A stretch of DNA of 27,715 nt, from assembly GCF_031432425.1 (NCBI RefSeq), contig NZ_JAVKPH010000039.1:1-27715 (forward strand), read 5' to 3'. This DNA comes from Ruixingdingia sedimenti (GTDB taxonomy: Bacteria; Pseudomonadota; Alphaproteobacteria; Rhodobacterales; Rhodobacteraceae). Under the pieces are notes generated by a model. It worked only from the letters and a program-made list of their open reading frames with translations, was not told the DNA's origin and ran no database searches. A program made the position numbers and the translations under genes. Numbering within the stretch: position 1 is the stretch's first letter; each line of letters starts with the position of its first letter. This document shows, piece by piece, positions 15,632 to 23,186 of the stretch.

Positions 15632-16122
15632 TGCAACTCACCCAATACGGCTTCAAACGTCAGGCTAACACTGAGAGTATCGTCGGGGTCAGGATTACGA
15701 AGGGCAATCCGGTCCATACTGGTTAGAACACCTTCCACCTGGCCCGCGATTGCCAGCACATCGCCTTGGTAGGAGGCGCTCGTAATTGTCAGGGAGAGTT
15801 CATCGTCCAGGTCCGCACGGTAAACGCGATACGGATCGGTATTGAGAATTGGAACGTCGATTTCTGCGGAAAAGAAGCCACCATCGAGATCGCCGATCCA
15901 CTCTGCGCCGACGGACAAGCTGCCCAGGCCGCGCTCCCTCAGTGCCGGTGCTCGAAAATAGATTGAAAAGCTTGAAGACGTGAAGTCGGACTGCTCTGTC
16001 CAGACCGACAGTTCAATCTCTTCGCCTGCGATCGTCCCGGATGCCGTTCCCCCCGGCTCTGCGGCTACGGCAGGCACGACAAGGGCCAGAAGGCCAAATG
16101 CCGTAATGACTGATCTGAGCAT
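15628..16122 (-). CDS. Small secreted beta-rich protein (type A)
   Basis: A 164-residue exported protein. The signal peptide ends PAVAAEPGG near residue 24; AGGAG lies about 10 bases before the ATG. The mature part runs EPGGTASGTIAGEEIELSV, a long beta-rich middle, then DDELSLTITSASYQGDVLAI and a closing SVSLTFEAVLGEL. The protein at 22089-22568 shows the same scheme (EPGG at the mature start, paired ELTV, DSLTLTLDEF, closing TFSFDTRLDEL), so the two are paralogues at opposite ends of the operon. It lies 33 bases after the VWA gene. Function unknown. Confidence 0.82.
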   Translation of the reverse strand: MLRSVITAFGLLALVVPAVAAEPGGTASGTIAGEEIELSVWTEQSDFTSSSFSIYFRAPALRERGLGSLSVGAEWIGDLDGGFFSAEIDVPILNTDPYRVYRADLDDELSLTITSASYQGDVLAIAGQVEGVLTSMDRIALRNPDPDDTLSVSLTFEAVLGELQ

Positions 16123-16155
16123 GGTTATGAATTCTCCTGATTTTTGTGACGCCCG

Positions 16156-18990
16156 TCATTCGCCAAGCGTGATGATCGCGCGGCCGAGAACTGCCCTTTC
16201 CGTTATGTCCAGATAGCGGATTTCGTAGGTGCCGGGCGCATCCGGCATTTCGATCTCCAGGCTGTCGATCCCGACGGCGCTTGCGAAACTGATCCAGCTG
16301 AAATCCGCCTGATCGGCGCGAGCCAGCGCAACACGCCGGTCCTCGCTTTCGCCGCCGCCGGTCCAGCGCACGACGATGGTCTCGCCCGGCCTCGCGGTGG
16401 CGGGCACGACGAGCCCGGCACCCTCATCCATCGGCGCATCTGCCGCCAGAACTTCGATCGGCCGGCGCGCCATGACCCGATCGCCATGATCCAGATGGTA
16501 ACGGACTTCATAGGCGCCTGGCTCCGCCGGGGCGGTGAACGTGCCGCGATCAGCATCGCCGATGCGGCGATAGCCGCTTTGCTCGCCGTCGGGCGTGCCG
16601 ATTCGAACGATGGCAACGTAATCGCGCGGATGGATGACGCCGCTCCATGATACGGTGATTTCCGTTTCGGCCCGCACCCTGTCGGGTCCGTTGAGCGAGA
16701 CATCACCCTCGATCACCTCGACGGGCGCACGGGCGAGAACCCGGTCGCCGGCGTCGAGTTGCAGGCGTACCTCGTAAAGCCCCGGTTCGGCCGGCGCACG
16801 CAACTCGCCCTCGGCATCGCCTTCCATGCGGTGGTAATCGCCATAGGCTCCGTCATCTGCCCCTGCGGGCACGATGGTGACGTAATCGCGCGGATGCAGG
16901 CCCTCGGCCTGCCAGGTGACGGGGAAGGCCGATCCGACGACGACCTGTGCCGGCGCCGATACGGTGACGTCCGCATCGACCACCTCGACGGGTGTGCGGG
17001 CGAGAACCCGATCGCCGGTGTCGAGTTGCAGGCGCACCTCATAAAGCCCCGGCTCGGCCGGCGCACGCAACTCGCCCTCGGCATCGCCTTCCATGCGGTG
17101 GTAATCGCCATAGGCTCCGTCATCTGCCCCTGCGGGCACGATGGTGACGTAATCGCGCGGATGCAGGCCCTCGGCCTGCCAGGTGACGGGGAAGGCCGAT
17201 CCGACGACGACCTGTGCCGGCGCCGATACGGTGACGTCCGCATCGACCACCTCGACGGGTGTGCGGGCGAGAACCCGATCGCCGGTGTCGAGTTGCAGGC
17301 GCACCTCATAAAGCCCCGGCTCGACCGGCGCACGCAACTCGCCCTCGGCATCGCCCTCCATGCGGTCGTAATCGCCATACGTTCCGTCATCTGCGCCTGC
17401 GGGCACGATGGTGACATAGTCGCGCGGATGCAGGCCCCCGGCCTGCCAGGTGACGGGGAAAGCCGACCCGACGACGACCTGTGCCGGCGCCGATACGGTG
17501 ACGTCCGCATCGACCACCTCGACGGGTGTGCGGGCGAGAACTCGGTCGCCGGCGTCGAGTTGCAGGCGCACCTCATAAAGCCCCGGCTCGGCTGGCGCAC
17601 GCAACTCGCCCTCGGCATCGCCTTCCATGCGGTGGTAATCGCCATAGGCTCCGTCTTCCGCCCCCGCGGGGACGATGGTGACGTAATCGCGCGGATGCAT
17701 GCCCTCGGCCTGCCAGGTGACGGGGAAAGCCGACCCGACGACGACCTGTGCCGGCGCCGATACGGTGACGTCCGCATCGACCACCTCAATGGGTGTGCGA
17801 GCGAGAACCCCGTCGCCGGCGTCGAGTTGCAGCCGCACCTCATAGAAGCCGGGTTGGGTCGGGGCGCGCAGTTCGCCCTCGGTCCGGTCCTCAAGCCGAT
17901 CGTAGTCGCCATAGATCCCGTCCTCTGCATCGGCGGGCACGATTGTGACGTAATCGCGCGGATGCAGGTCCTCGCCTTCCCATGTCACCCTGAACGCGGA
18001 CCCGACAACGGCCTGCGCCGGAGCGAATACCTGCGCGAGGGGCTGCTCTGGCGCGATAGGCGGGAAGATCGCGTGGACATTGCTTGCGCTGTCCGATGCC
18101 AGACTGATTTCGGTCTGCGAGAAGTCGTCCTGAGCCGTCGAATGGACCGTCACGATATAATCGCCGAACGGCAGATCGGCGGTGAGGGGATTTGCGGTGC
18201 CCGTCCGCATCATGTTGAATCCGGTGTCCGAGATTTCCCAAATCACCTCGCCGGGCAGAAGGGGAATATCCAATGGCATCGACGGTTGGTCCCAGATAGG
18301 TTCGTCGCCGATCTTCCCGCCAGCGAGATTGGCGGTGAAGGTGAAGGTTCCCGAAGGTGGCGCGGCGGTGACTTCACGCAGTGCGTCGGTCAGTTCGCGG
18401 GCGTTGTCAGCGGTCAGGAAGCGGCCGCCGGTCTCCTCGGCGATACATTGCATCTGCATCAGCGCCTCAGCCTCGCCCCTGACGTCGAAGCCGATGACGT
18501 GGGCGGTGAAGTCCACGCCGGCCGCCTCCAGCGCGCGGGCGGCAGCGCAGGGATCGGGGTTGCAGGTTTCGATGCCGTCCGAGACGAGGATCACGGTTGC
18601 CGCCTGTTCGGTATGGCGCAGCGCTTGGGCAGCGGCGATGACAGCATCGGTCATCGGGGTCATGCCGCGCGGGTTCAGTTCGTTAACGATCCGGGCAATC
18701 TCGTCGGCGGTGCCCGGCGCCGGCGCAACAACGGTCTCGATATCCGAGCATTGTCCGCGCTCGCGGTGGCCGTAGGTGACGAAGCCGAGATTCTGGTCTG
18801 CGGAGAAATCCGACAAGATGTCGGCCACCACCTCACGGGCGATGGTGATCTTGTTCACCCCGTCGATCTGGCCCCACATCGACCCCGAAGCATCCAGCAC
18901 GAGGATCGTGTTCTGGCGTTCCTGGGCGAGCGTCGGCGCTGCAAGGGATAACGTCAGGGCGGCAAGCCCGGCGGTCACGAGCGGTTTCAT
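16156..18990 (-). CDS. Secreted VWA-domain protein with tandem 89-residue repeats
   Basis: A 944-residue exported protein starting at ATG 18990, which overlaps the previous stop (ATGA); the frame upstream of it is shadow. The signal peptide is residues 1-22. The VWA domain (about 27-210) has a complete MIDAS: DASGS at 33-37, Thr111 in GMTPMTDA, Asp138 in LVSDGIET. Residues 211-310 form a beta-rich linker domain. From about 315 there are seven beta-sandwich-like repeats. The first five are 89 residues each with the core HPRDYVTIVPA, a YGDY motif and YEVRLQLD; the sixth keeps HPRDYVAIV; the last is strongly diverged. Such Ca/Mg-dependent VWA domains bind protein ligands, and the repeats look like a stalk. 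It lies at the centre of the operon with membrane and small secreted partners, suggesting an envelope adhesion or assembly role. Confidence 0.88.
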   Translation of the reverse strand: MKPLVTAGLAALTLSLAAPTLAQERQNTILVLDASGSMWGQIDGVNKITIAREVVADILSDFSADQNLGFVTYGHRERGQCSDIETVVAPAPGTADEIARIVNELNPRGMTPMTDAVIAAAQALRHTEQAATVILVSDGIETCNPDPCAAARALEAAGVDFTAHVIGFDVRGEAEALMQMQCIAEETGGRFLTADNARELTDALREVTAAPPSGTFTFTANLAGGKIGDEPIWDQPSMPLDIPLLPGEVIWEISDTGFNMMRTGTANPLTADLPFGDYIVTVHSTAQDDFSQTEISLASDSASNVHAIFPPIAPEQPLAQVFAPAQAVVGSAFRVTWEGEDLHPRDYVTIVPADAEDGIYGDYDRLEDRTEGELRAPTQPGFYEVRLQLDAGDGVLARTPIEVVDADVTVSAPAQVVVGSAFPVTWQAEGMHPRDYVTIVPAGAEDGAYGDYHRMEGDAEGELRAPAEPGLYEVRLQLDAGDRVLARTPVEVVDADVTVSAPAQVVVGSAFPVTWQAGGLHPRDYVTIVPAGADDGTYGDYDRMEGDAEGELRAPVEPGLYEVRLQLDTGDRVLARTPVEVVDADVTVSAPAQVVVGSAFPVTWQAEGLHPRDYVTIVPAGADDGAYGDYHRMEGDAEGELRAPAEPGLYEVRLQLDTGDRVLARTPVEVVDADVTVSAPAQVVVGSAFPVTWQAEGLHPRDYVTIVPAGADDGAYGDYHRMEGDAEGELRAPAEPGLYEVRLQLDAGDRVLARAPVEVIEGDVSLNGPDRVRAETEITVSWSGVIHPRDYVAIVRIGTPDGEQSGYRRIGDADRGTFTAPAEPGAYEVRYHLDHGDRVMARRPIEVLAADAPMDEGAGLVVPATARPGETIVVRWTGGGESEDRRVALARADQADFSWISFASAVGIDSLEIEMPDAPGTYEIRYLDITERAVLGRAIITLGE
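16714..18048 (-). repeat. Five tandem 267-bp coding repeats
   Basis: The landmark CACCTC (plus strand) recurs at 16714, 16981, 17248, 17515 and 17782, exactly 267 bases (89 codons) apart, so units preserve the frame. By eye 16787-17056 is identical to 17054-17323, a whole period, while other pairs differ at scattered positions. The unit at the N-terminal side (17782-18048) is the most diverged of the five. Two still more diverged units follow at the protein C-terminus (16156-16713). Confidence 0.93.
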
Positions 18991-19958
18991 GCGGCTTCTC
19001 CGTTGTGCGTGGCTCCGAAGCGAGCGCCCGCGCGCTCTTTCAGTTTGCGAAAATGCGAGGACATCTGCTCCAGCCGCGCATCCCATTCCGGGTCGGGCTG
19101 CTGGCCGTCGGTCGTTTTGAAATAGACCTGCATCAGGCAGGTGACGGCGAAGGGTTCCAGGAAGGCCGCCTTGACGCTCCATGCGAACAGAAGCGCGAAG
19201 ACGAAGCCGCCCGCCGACCAGGCACCGGGGATGGCGTAGACCAGTGCGGCAGCCGGGGCGAGCATCACGAGGAAGATCAGAAAGGCGAGGCCGTAGGTAA
19301 AAAGCGTCAGCCAGGCGGCGTTGCGCAGCATCACTTTCCAGTTCTGGCCGTAGAGCACCAGCGCCTCACGCGCCGATCCCCAGGCATCCGTTGAGCGGGT
19401 GCGGATCGCATGAGCGAGGATCACCTCATCGATGAACCCGACCGCCATGCGTAGGAATGCCTGGACGACGCCCATCAACTGCCGGACATAGGGGATTGGC
19501 AGGATCGACAGGATGCCGCGCGCCAGCCCCGTGACGGCGCGAATAACGCCCTTTACCAATTGGTCCAGCGCGAAGAGCAACGACGCCTGGCCGAAGCGTT
19601 CTTTCACCACGGTCGTGGCATGGGCGATCTGACCGCGCCCTTCCGGCAGAGGCCTGCCGTCGATCAACTCGACCAAAACCGCGACGTGACCCGCCTTGAC
19701 GACGTAAAGGATGTACTCGCGCAGCCAATACATTACCGCGCCGGTCACACCGAACCCCGCCATGCCGCCCCAGGCCATAGCGGTCGCGCGGAAATCTTCA
19801 TCCCCGAAGGCGCCGACGCCCCAGCCGATCACGACGCCGGCGCCGGTCGCAAGGATATAGGCCAGCGTGATCCCGAAATAGACCGCCGCTCGCAAGAGCA
19901 CGAAAGGCAGCGTCCGCATCATCAGGCTGAACGCCTGTCCGATATTGAAATCCCACAA
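18987..19958 (-). CDS. Polytopic membrane protein of the VWA operon
   Basis: A 323-residue membrane protein with about six to seven hydrophobic segments: near residues 15-45 (LPFVLLRAAVYFGITLAYIL), 60-80, 120-145, 215-240 and 240-270. A cytoplasmic-looking polar tail contains QQPDPEWDARLEQMSSHFRKLK. It probably starts at TTG 19958, with AAGGA about 9-10 bases upstream and only 26 bases after the previous stop; no ATG is available until residue 13 (MMRTLPF). It overlaps the VWA gene by 4 bases (ATGA), implying coupled translation and a shared complex. I do not recognise a characterised family. It may anchor or assist export of the VWA protein. Confidence 0.8.
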   Translation of the reverse strand: MWDFNIGQAFSLMMRTLPFVLLRAAVYFGITLAYILATGAGVVIGWGVGAFGDEDFRATAMAWGGMAGFGVTGAVMYWLREYILYVVKAGHVAVLVELIDGRPLPEGRGQIAHATTVVKERFGQASLLFALDQLVKGVIRAVTGLARGILSILPIPYVRQLMGVVQAFLRMAVGFIDEVILAHAIRTRSTDAWGSAREALVLYGQNWKVMLRNAAWLTLFTYGLAFLIFLVMLAPAAALVYAIPGAWSAGGFVFALLFAWSVKAAFLEPFAVTCLMQVYFKTTDGQQPDPEWDARLEQMSSHFRKLKERAGARFGATHNGEAA

Positions 19959-19984
19959 AGCTCCGGTTTCCTTTCGGGTGTCGA

Positions 19985-20509
19985 TCAGTCTGAGAGGTGA
20001 CGGCCGGGGGCGGTCGCTTCGTCCCCGAAATGGCGCCGCAGCCAGGCGTTGATGTCATTGGCGACTAGCGCGGGCCCGTCGCCGGACACGCTCCACCGCG
20101 ACAGCGTGACTCGTGTGGCCGGGCGCGTGTCGCGAAAGACCAGAACCACCTTCGAGGTGCTGCGGTCCTCTCGCGCGGTGTGGCTGCGGTCAAGTTCGGC
20201 ACTGTCCAGCGCCTCCAGCGGATAGTCCCGCCGGCGTGTGCCGAGGCGCGATGTCCGGGTGATGCTGGCCAGCCCCGTCCCCGCATCCAGCCGGAGCCGC
20301 GTGCGCTCGGACAGGGCAATGTATCCCGCGATGAAGGCCCCGTTCAGCCCGACCAGCAGCACCAACGCGGTCAGGAACTCGCCGCCGATCAGATTGGCAA
20401 GCCCGATCAGCGTGATCGGCAGGACAGGCAGCATGACGAACCACAGGATGAAGCGCGGTATCCCAAGTTCCAGTTCCAGCAGATCGGGCGTATTCGTCTC
20501 GATGCTCAT
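19985..20509 (-). CDS. Two-TM protein with PH-like C-terminal domain (copy 1)
   Basis: A 174-residue protein with a TM hairpin (about 20-42, FILWFVMLPVLPITLIGLA, and 46-66, FLTALVLLVGLNGAFIAGYI) followed by a beta-rich soluble domain (LRLDAGTGLASITRTS, then DYPLEALDSAEL, KVVLVFRD) and a final helix ending INAWLRRHFG. This is the layout of bacterial PH-like (DUF304/YdbT-type) membrane proteins. The neighbouring gene at 20506 encodes the same architecture, including TxLRLD after the second helix and IN(A/G)WL near the end, so the two probably arose by duplication. The start overlaps the previous stop by 4 bases. Function unknown; interaction with the polytopic protein is a guess from gene order. 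Confidence 0.78.
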   Translation of the reverse strand: MSIETNTPDLLELELGIPRFILWFVMLPVLPITLIGLANLIGGEFLTALVLLVGLNGAFIAGYIALSERTRLRLDAGTGLASITRTSRLGTRRRDYPLEALDSAELDRSHTAREDRSTSKVVLVFRDTRPATRVTLSRWSVSGDGPALVANDINAWLRRHFGDEATAPGRHLSD

Positions 20510-21033
20510 GAGGGGCCCGTTCGTTCGCGGCGGGACAGCCAGCCATTGATGAGGCCCGTCAGATTCGCCACCTCCTCGGGGTCCGGCCGGAACATCGGCA
20601 CGACGATCTCACGCCGCTCCGGTCCCGATCCGCATATTAGGACCAGCCGGGTCTCATCGTTTCCCGCAGCCGTTCCATATTGCGCGACGCTTTCCACCTT
20701 GTGCAGGTCCGCGAGGGCGCATGTCTCTTCGCGTCGCCCGCGCAACGTGGTCACGCGCAGTCGGGCAAGCACGGCATCGCGATCCAGGCGCAACTGTGTC
20801 AGTTGCACCACCTCGTGCAGGTAAAGCCAGCCGATCAGGCCCACCATGGCCAGCACGATGATCCCCGTTCCGGTGGCACCATCCACGATTGCCGCGAGGC
20901 CCGCCGCGATCGCCACCAGGATCGCCACTGCGGCGATCGCAGCCCGCCGGATCGGACGGTTCTCGATCTCAAGCACGTTGTCGGAATCTTGCGTCACGCG
21001 CAGCGGATCAGCCAGAAATTCGGCCAGCGTCAT
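20506..21033 (-). CDS. Two-TM protein with PH-like C-terminal domain (copy 2)
   Basis: A 175-residue protein: a short N-terminal segment, TM hairpin (about 32-50 and 55-75, AAIAAVAILVAIAAGLAAIV and TGIIVLAMVGLIGWLYL), then a beta-rich domain (TQLRLDRDAVLARLRVTTL, LADLHKVESVAQYG, ETRLVLICG) and a helix ending LINGWLSRRE. It mirrors copy 1 but has low overall identity by eye. Both its start and its stop overlap neighbours by 4 bases (ATGA), so it is translationally coupled within the VWA operon. The two copies may form a heterodimer. Confidence 0.78.
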   Translation of the reverse strand: MTLAEFLADPLRVTQDSDNVLEIENRPIRRAAIAAVAILVAIAAGLAAIVDGATGTGIIVLAMVGLIGWLYLHEVVQLTQLRLDRDAVLARLRVTTLRGRREETCALADLHKVESVAQYGTAAGNDETRLVLICGSGPERREIVVPMFRPDPEEVANLTGLINGWLSRRERTGPS

Positions 21034-21509
21034 GGGCCGGCACCCAACGACGTGTCGATCCGCCCCTCGACGTCGCGACAGTCGTCAGGGGCATCCCGGC
21101 GGCATAGGGTTGCCGAAAAATTGGCCTGGATGCGGCGTTCATCCTCAAGGTCCAGCAGGTCGATCGACATCTGCGGTGACTCGTCCTCGCTTTCCCAGAC
21201 CGCGCCTGCCAACGCCCCGCGATCGGGCCGTATTTCGATGGTTAGACCGGCGGGCGGCGTATCTCCGGAAGGCTTACCGTGAAAGATCAGGCCGATGGAA
21301 ATGCTGCCGTCACCAAGCGCATGCAGTTCGATCATGGTCAGCGGACCGATATCGGTGATCTGCACCATCGCCGAGCCATCATCCTGACGCAGCACCTTCC
21401 AATTCAATTCTTCACCGTCCAGGTTTGCTCTGATCTCGCCGATGGCCTCCAATGCACCAGCCGGGGTTGCGAAGCTGAGGGCCAGGAGAAGCGGGATAAG
21501 CACCTTCAT
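21030..21509 (-). CDS. Small secreted beta-rich protein (type B)
   Basis: A 159-residue exported protein. I chose the ATG at 21509 (AGGA 6 bases upstream) over 21515, which would sit directly on the AGGA. The signal peptide ends near ATPAGALEA. The mature part opens GEIRANLDGEELNWKV, has several beta strands and ends CRDVEGRIDTSLG. Two cysteines (ATLCRRDAPDDCRD) flank a short loop and could form a disulfide in the periplasm. The paralogue at 15146-15631 lacks both cysteines. No recognised family. It lies between the type L gene and the PH-like genes. Confidence 0.8.
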   Translation of the reverse strand: MKVLIPLLLALSFATPAGALEAIGEIRANLDGEELNWKVLRQDDGSAMVQITDIGPLTMIELHALGDGSISIGLIFHGKPSGDTPPAGLTIEIRPDRGALAGAVWESEDESPQMSIDLLDLEDERRIQANFSATLCRRDAPDDCRDVEGRIDTSLGAGP

Positions 21510-21517
21510 TGTCATTC

Positions 21518-22087
21518 CTATCGGCTGATCAGTTGTTCACGGACTCCCCGCGCCGAATTGCGTTTTGTTCCCATCGCCTCATTGGCCGAGAAGAAACTGA
21601 TGATCCCGTCCGAGCGCCGCGCACCGGACCCGAATTGCCATTCGAATTGCGGCGCCGAGGCAATCTGGCAATCCTGAACCAACGCCCATTCGAAGGGCTC
21701 TGCGGGAGGCTCGGAACCCGTTGAAGTCAACATATGAAACTGCGGGTCCATTGGTTCGCCACGCACAAAGTCAAAGCGCAGCGGCTTGTTCCCACCTCGA
21801 ACCGGCACCAGCTCAGTCTGAATGCCGTCCTGACCCATATACAAACGGTTGCGGTTCCGATCATAGATGATCTCGAAAGTGCTCTCCTGAACGCCTATTG
21901 CCACACTTGTTCCGATGGCGGATTCGGTCCACGTTCCCGCGATCAGCGGACCTATCTGTCGCAGGTCAAAATTGCCCGCCCGGTGGACGTCAGCATGGCA
22001 GACTGGGTTGGGCGGCTCACCGGCCAGTGCTGAAGCTGCCGTAGCGATCAGCAGGGCCGCAGTTCGGGCCAAGGCGCGTCCAGCCAT
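21518..22087 (-). CDS. Secreted lipocalin-like protein (type L), intact copy
   Basis: A 189-residue exported protein. I prefer the ATG at 22087, one base after the previous stop (TGA-A-ATG) and giving a clean signal peptide (MAGRALARTAALLIATAASALA); an ATG at 22102 is an alternative without a ribosome site. The mature part has a Cys (NPVCHADV), then IAGTWTE (G-x-W), strands with FEIIYDRNRNRLYMG, a second Cys in VQDCQIAS, and ends GVREQLISR. The G-x-W near the start is reminiscent of lipocalin-like barrels, and the two Cys could pair. It appears to be the full-length version of the gene truncated by the IS at 14616, and so gives a guide to what was lost there. Confidence 0.78.
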   Translation of the reverse strand: MAGRALARTAALLIATAASALAGEPPNPVCHADVHRAGNFDLRQIGPLIAGTWTESAIGTSVAIGVQESTFEIIYDRNRNRLYMGQDGIQTELVPVRGGNKPLRFDFVRGEPMDPQFHMLTSTGSEPPAEPFEWALVQDCQIASAPQFEWQFGSGARRSDGIISFFSANEAMGTKRNSARGVREQLISR

Positions 22088-22088
22088 T

Positions 22089-22568
22089 TCAGTCAAGCTC
22101 ATCAAGCCGGGTGTCGAAGCTGAAAGTGACAGGCCGGGTTTCGGAAGCGGGGCCGCCGCTGACTTGCCCGGTGAGCGTACCCTTCAAGGCGACGATCCCG
22201 TCGCCCGGCGTGAACTCGTCCAGTGTCAGTGTCAGGCTGTCCTGATCGCCGCTCCAGTTCCGTCCCATGTCGCGAGCAAAGGTGATCGTCAACGCCACCT
22301 CGCTTGGGGCGGGCAATTCGCCGTTGATCACCAGTTCCAGATTGACCGGTCCCAGATCGCCCTCCATCTGTGCGGCAAGGAGTGAGACATCGGCGTAGTT
22401 GCCGATGACTGTCGCGCCGGACAACTCAGGGGCAACGGTCAGTTCCAGCGGTTGATCGCCGAAACTGCCGGTAACCAGCCCACCCGGTTCGTCGGCCAGC
22501 GCCGGCAGCGCCAGCAGGGCGATCAGAAGGGGGGCGCCTGCCCGGTACATGGTCGAGAAAATGGACAA
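22089..22568 (-). CDS. Small secreted beta-rich protein (type A), first gene of the operon
   Basis: An exported protein of 159 residues if read from TTG 22568. That start has a perfect AGGAGG 8 bases upstream and gives a short signal peptide (SIFSTMYRAGAPLLIALLALPALADE). The ATG at 22613 would add 15 polar residues with no ribosome site, and ATG 22550 lacks one too. The mature part opens EPGGLVTGSFGDQPLELTV, continues with a beta-rich region (DLGPVNLELVINGEL, DSLTLTLDEF) and closes TFSFDTRLDELD, matching the type A protein at 15628-16122. It leads the ten-gene operon, directly downstream of the divergent promoter region. Function unknown. Confidence 0.8.
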   Translation of the reverse strand: MSIFSTMYRAGAPLLIALLALPALADEPGGLVTGSFGDQPLELTVAPELSGATVIGNYADVSLLAAQMEGDLGPVNLELVINGELPAPSEVALTITFARDMGRNWSGDQDSLTLTLDEFTPGDGIVALKGTLTGQVSGGPASETRPVTFSFDTRLDELD

Positions 22569-22703
22569 GTGCCGTTCCTCCTGTTGTTTAATCCCGAGTA
22601 TATCTTTGCTCATGACTGGCGGCCCCGTTCGTTTGAACGGGGAACGTGCGGTCTTTTGTGCTAAAGTTGCACAGGAACCGGGTTTTTACGTCAGGTTGTG
22701 GTG
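22569..22703. promoter_or_regulatory. Divergent promoter region of VWA operon and signalling cassette
   Basis: A 135-base gap separates the two divergent start codons and must hold both promoters. It contains a perfect 8-bp inverted repeat CCCCGTTC-GTTT-GAACGGGG (22623-22642) and a shorter TGTGC-N7-GCACA (22657-22673). Either could bind the LuxR-type response regulator encoded at 24511. I could not assign clear -35/-10 boxes. Confidence 0.6.
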
Positions 22704-23186
22704 ATGAACTTGCGGCATCGCATCGCTCGAACCGCGCTGATCGCAGCGCTTTTGCTCAGCTCCGTGCCGGCGGCCGCCGAGAACGTTCTGCTGACCCTGA
22801 CCGGGGCGGTCACGGATGGCAGGGTGGAGCTGACGCGCGCGGATTTCGATGCGATGGACTGGCATGAGTTTGCCACATCGACCAGCGTCACAGATCACCA
22901 GCCAGAGTTTCGCGGCGTGCTGATGCGCGACATCCTTGCCCACGCCGGGGCCGAGGGCAGCCAAGTGCGCGCCGCGGCATTGAACGATTATGTCGTCGAT
23001 ATCCCCATTGAGGATTTTTACCAGTTTGACGTTCTGGCCGCGCTTTACATGGATGGTGTACCTTTGACCCCGCGCGACAAGGGCCCGGTCTGGATCGTCT
23101 ACCCGCGCGACGATCATGGGGTCCTGGCCGATATCCGCTATGACATGCGATGGGTCTGGCAGCTTGTCGCGCTGCATGTGCAATGA
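22704..23186 (+). CDS. Periplasmic sulfite-oxidase-fold protein lacking the Mo-ligand cysteine
   Basis: A 160-residue exported protein: signal peptide 1-24 (ending PAAAE), then a domain of the molybdopterin-oxidoreductase (SUOX) fold. Recognisable blocks are FRGVLMRDILAHAGA, AALNDYVVDIPIEDF, DKGPVWIVYP and a C-terminal RWVWQLVALHV. The mature protein has no cysteine at all, so the Cys that ligates Mo in sulfite oxidases is absent (the segment reads FATSTSVTDHQPEF). It is therefore unlikely to be a Mo enzyme and more likely a ligand- or partner-binding sensor part. I chose ATG 22704 (CAGG upstream) over GTG 22698/22701. Its stop overlaps the kinase start (ATGA), so it is coupled to the two-component genes. 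Confidence 0.85.
   Translation: MNLRHRIARTALIAALLLSSVPAAAENVLLTLTGAVTDGRVELTRADFDAMDWHEFATSTSVTDHQPEFRGVLMRDILAHAGAEGSQVRAAALNDYVVDIPIEDFYQFDVLAALYMDGVPLTPRDKGPVWIVYPRDDHGVLADIRYDMRWVWQLVALHVQ

Noticed and set aside
16714..18048. CRISPR-like periodic repeats
   Set aside because: The 267-base period is coding, has no spacers, and translates to 89-residue protein repeats.
16759..18951. A 730-codon open frame on the plus strand through the VWA repeats
   Set aside because: It is antisense to the VWA gene. The 267-base period is a multiple of three, so an open antisense frame is repeated with each unit; there is no ribosome site or sensible protein.
22704..23186. A functional molybdenum oxidoreductase
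   Set aside because: The mature protein has no cysteine to ligate Mo and is far shorter than catalytic family members.
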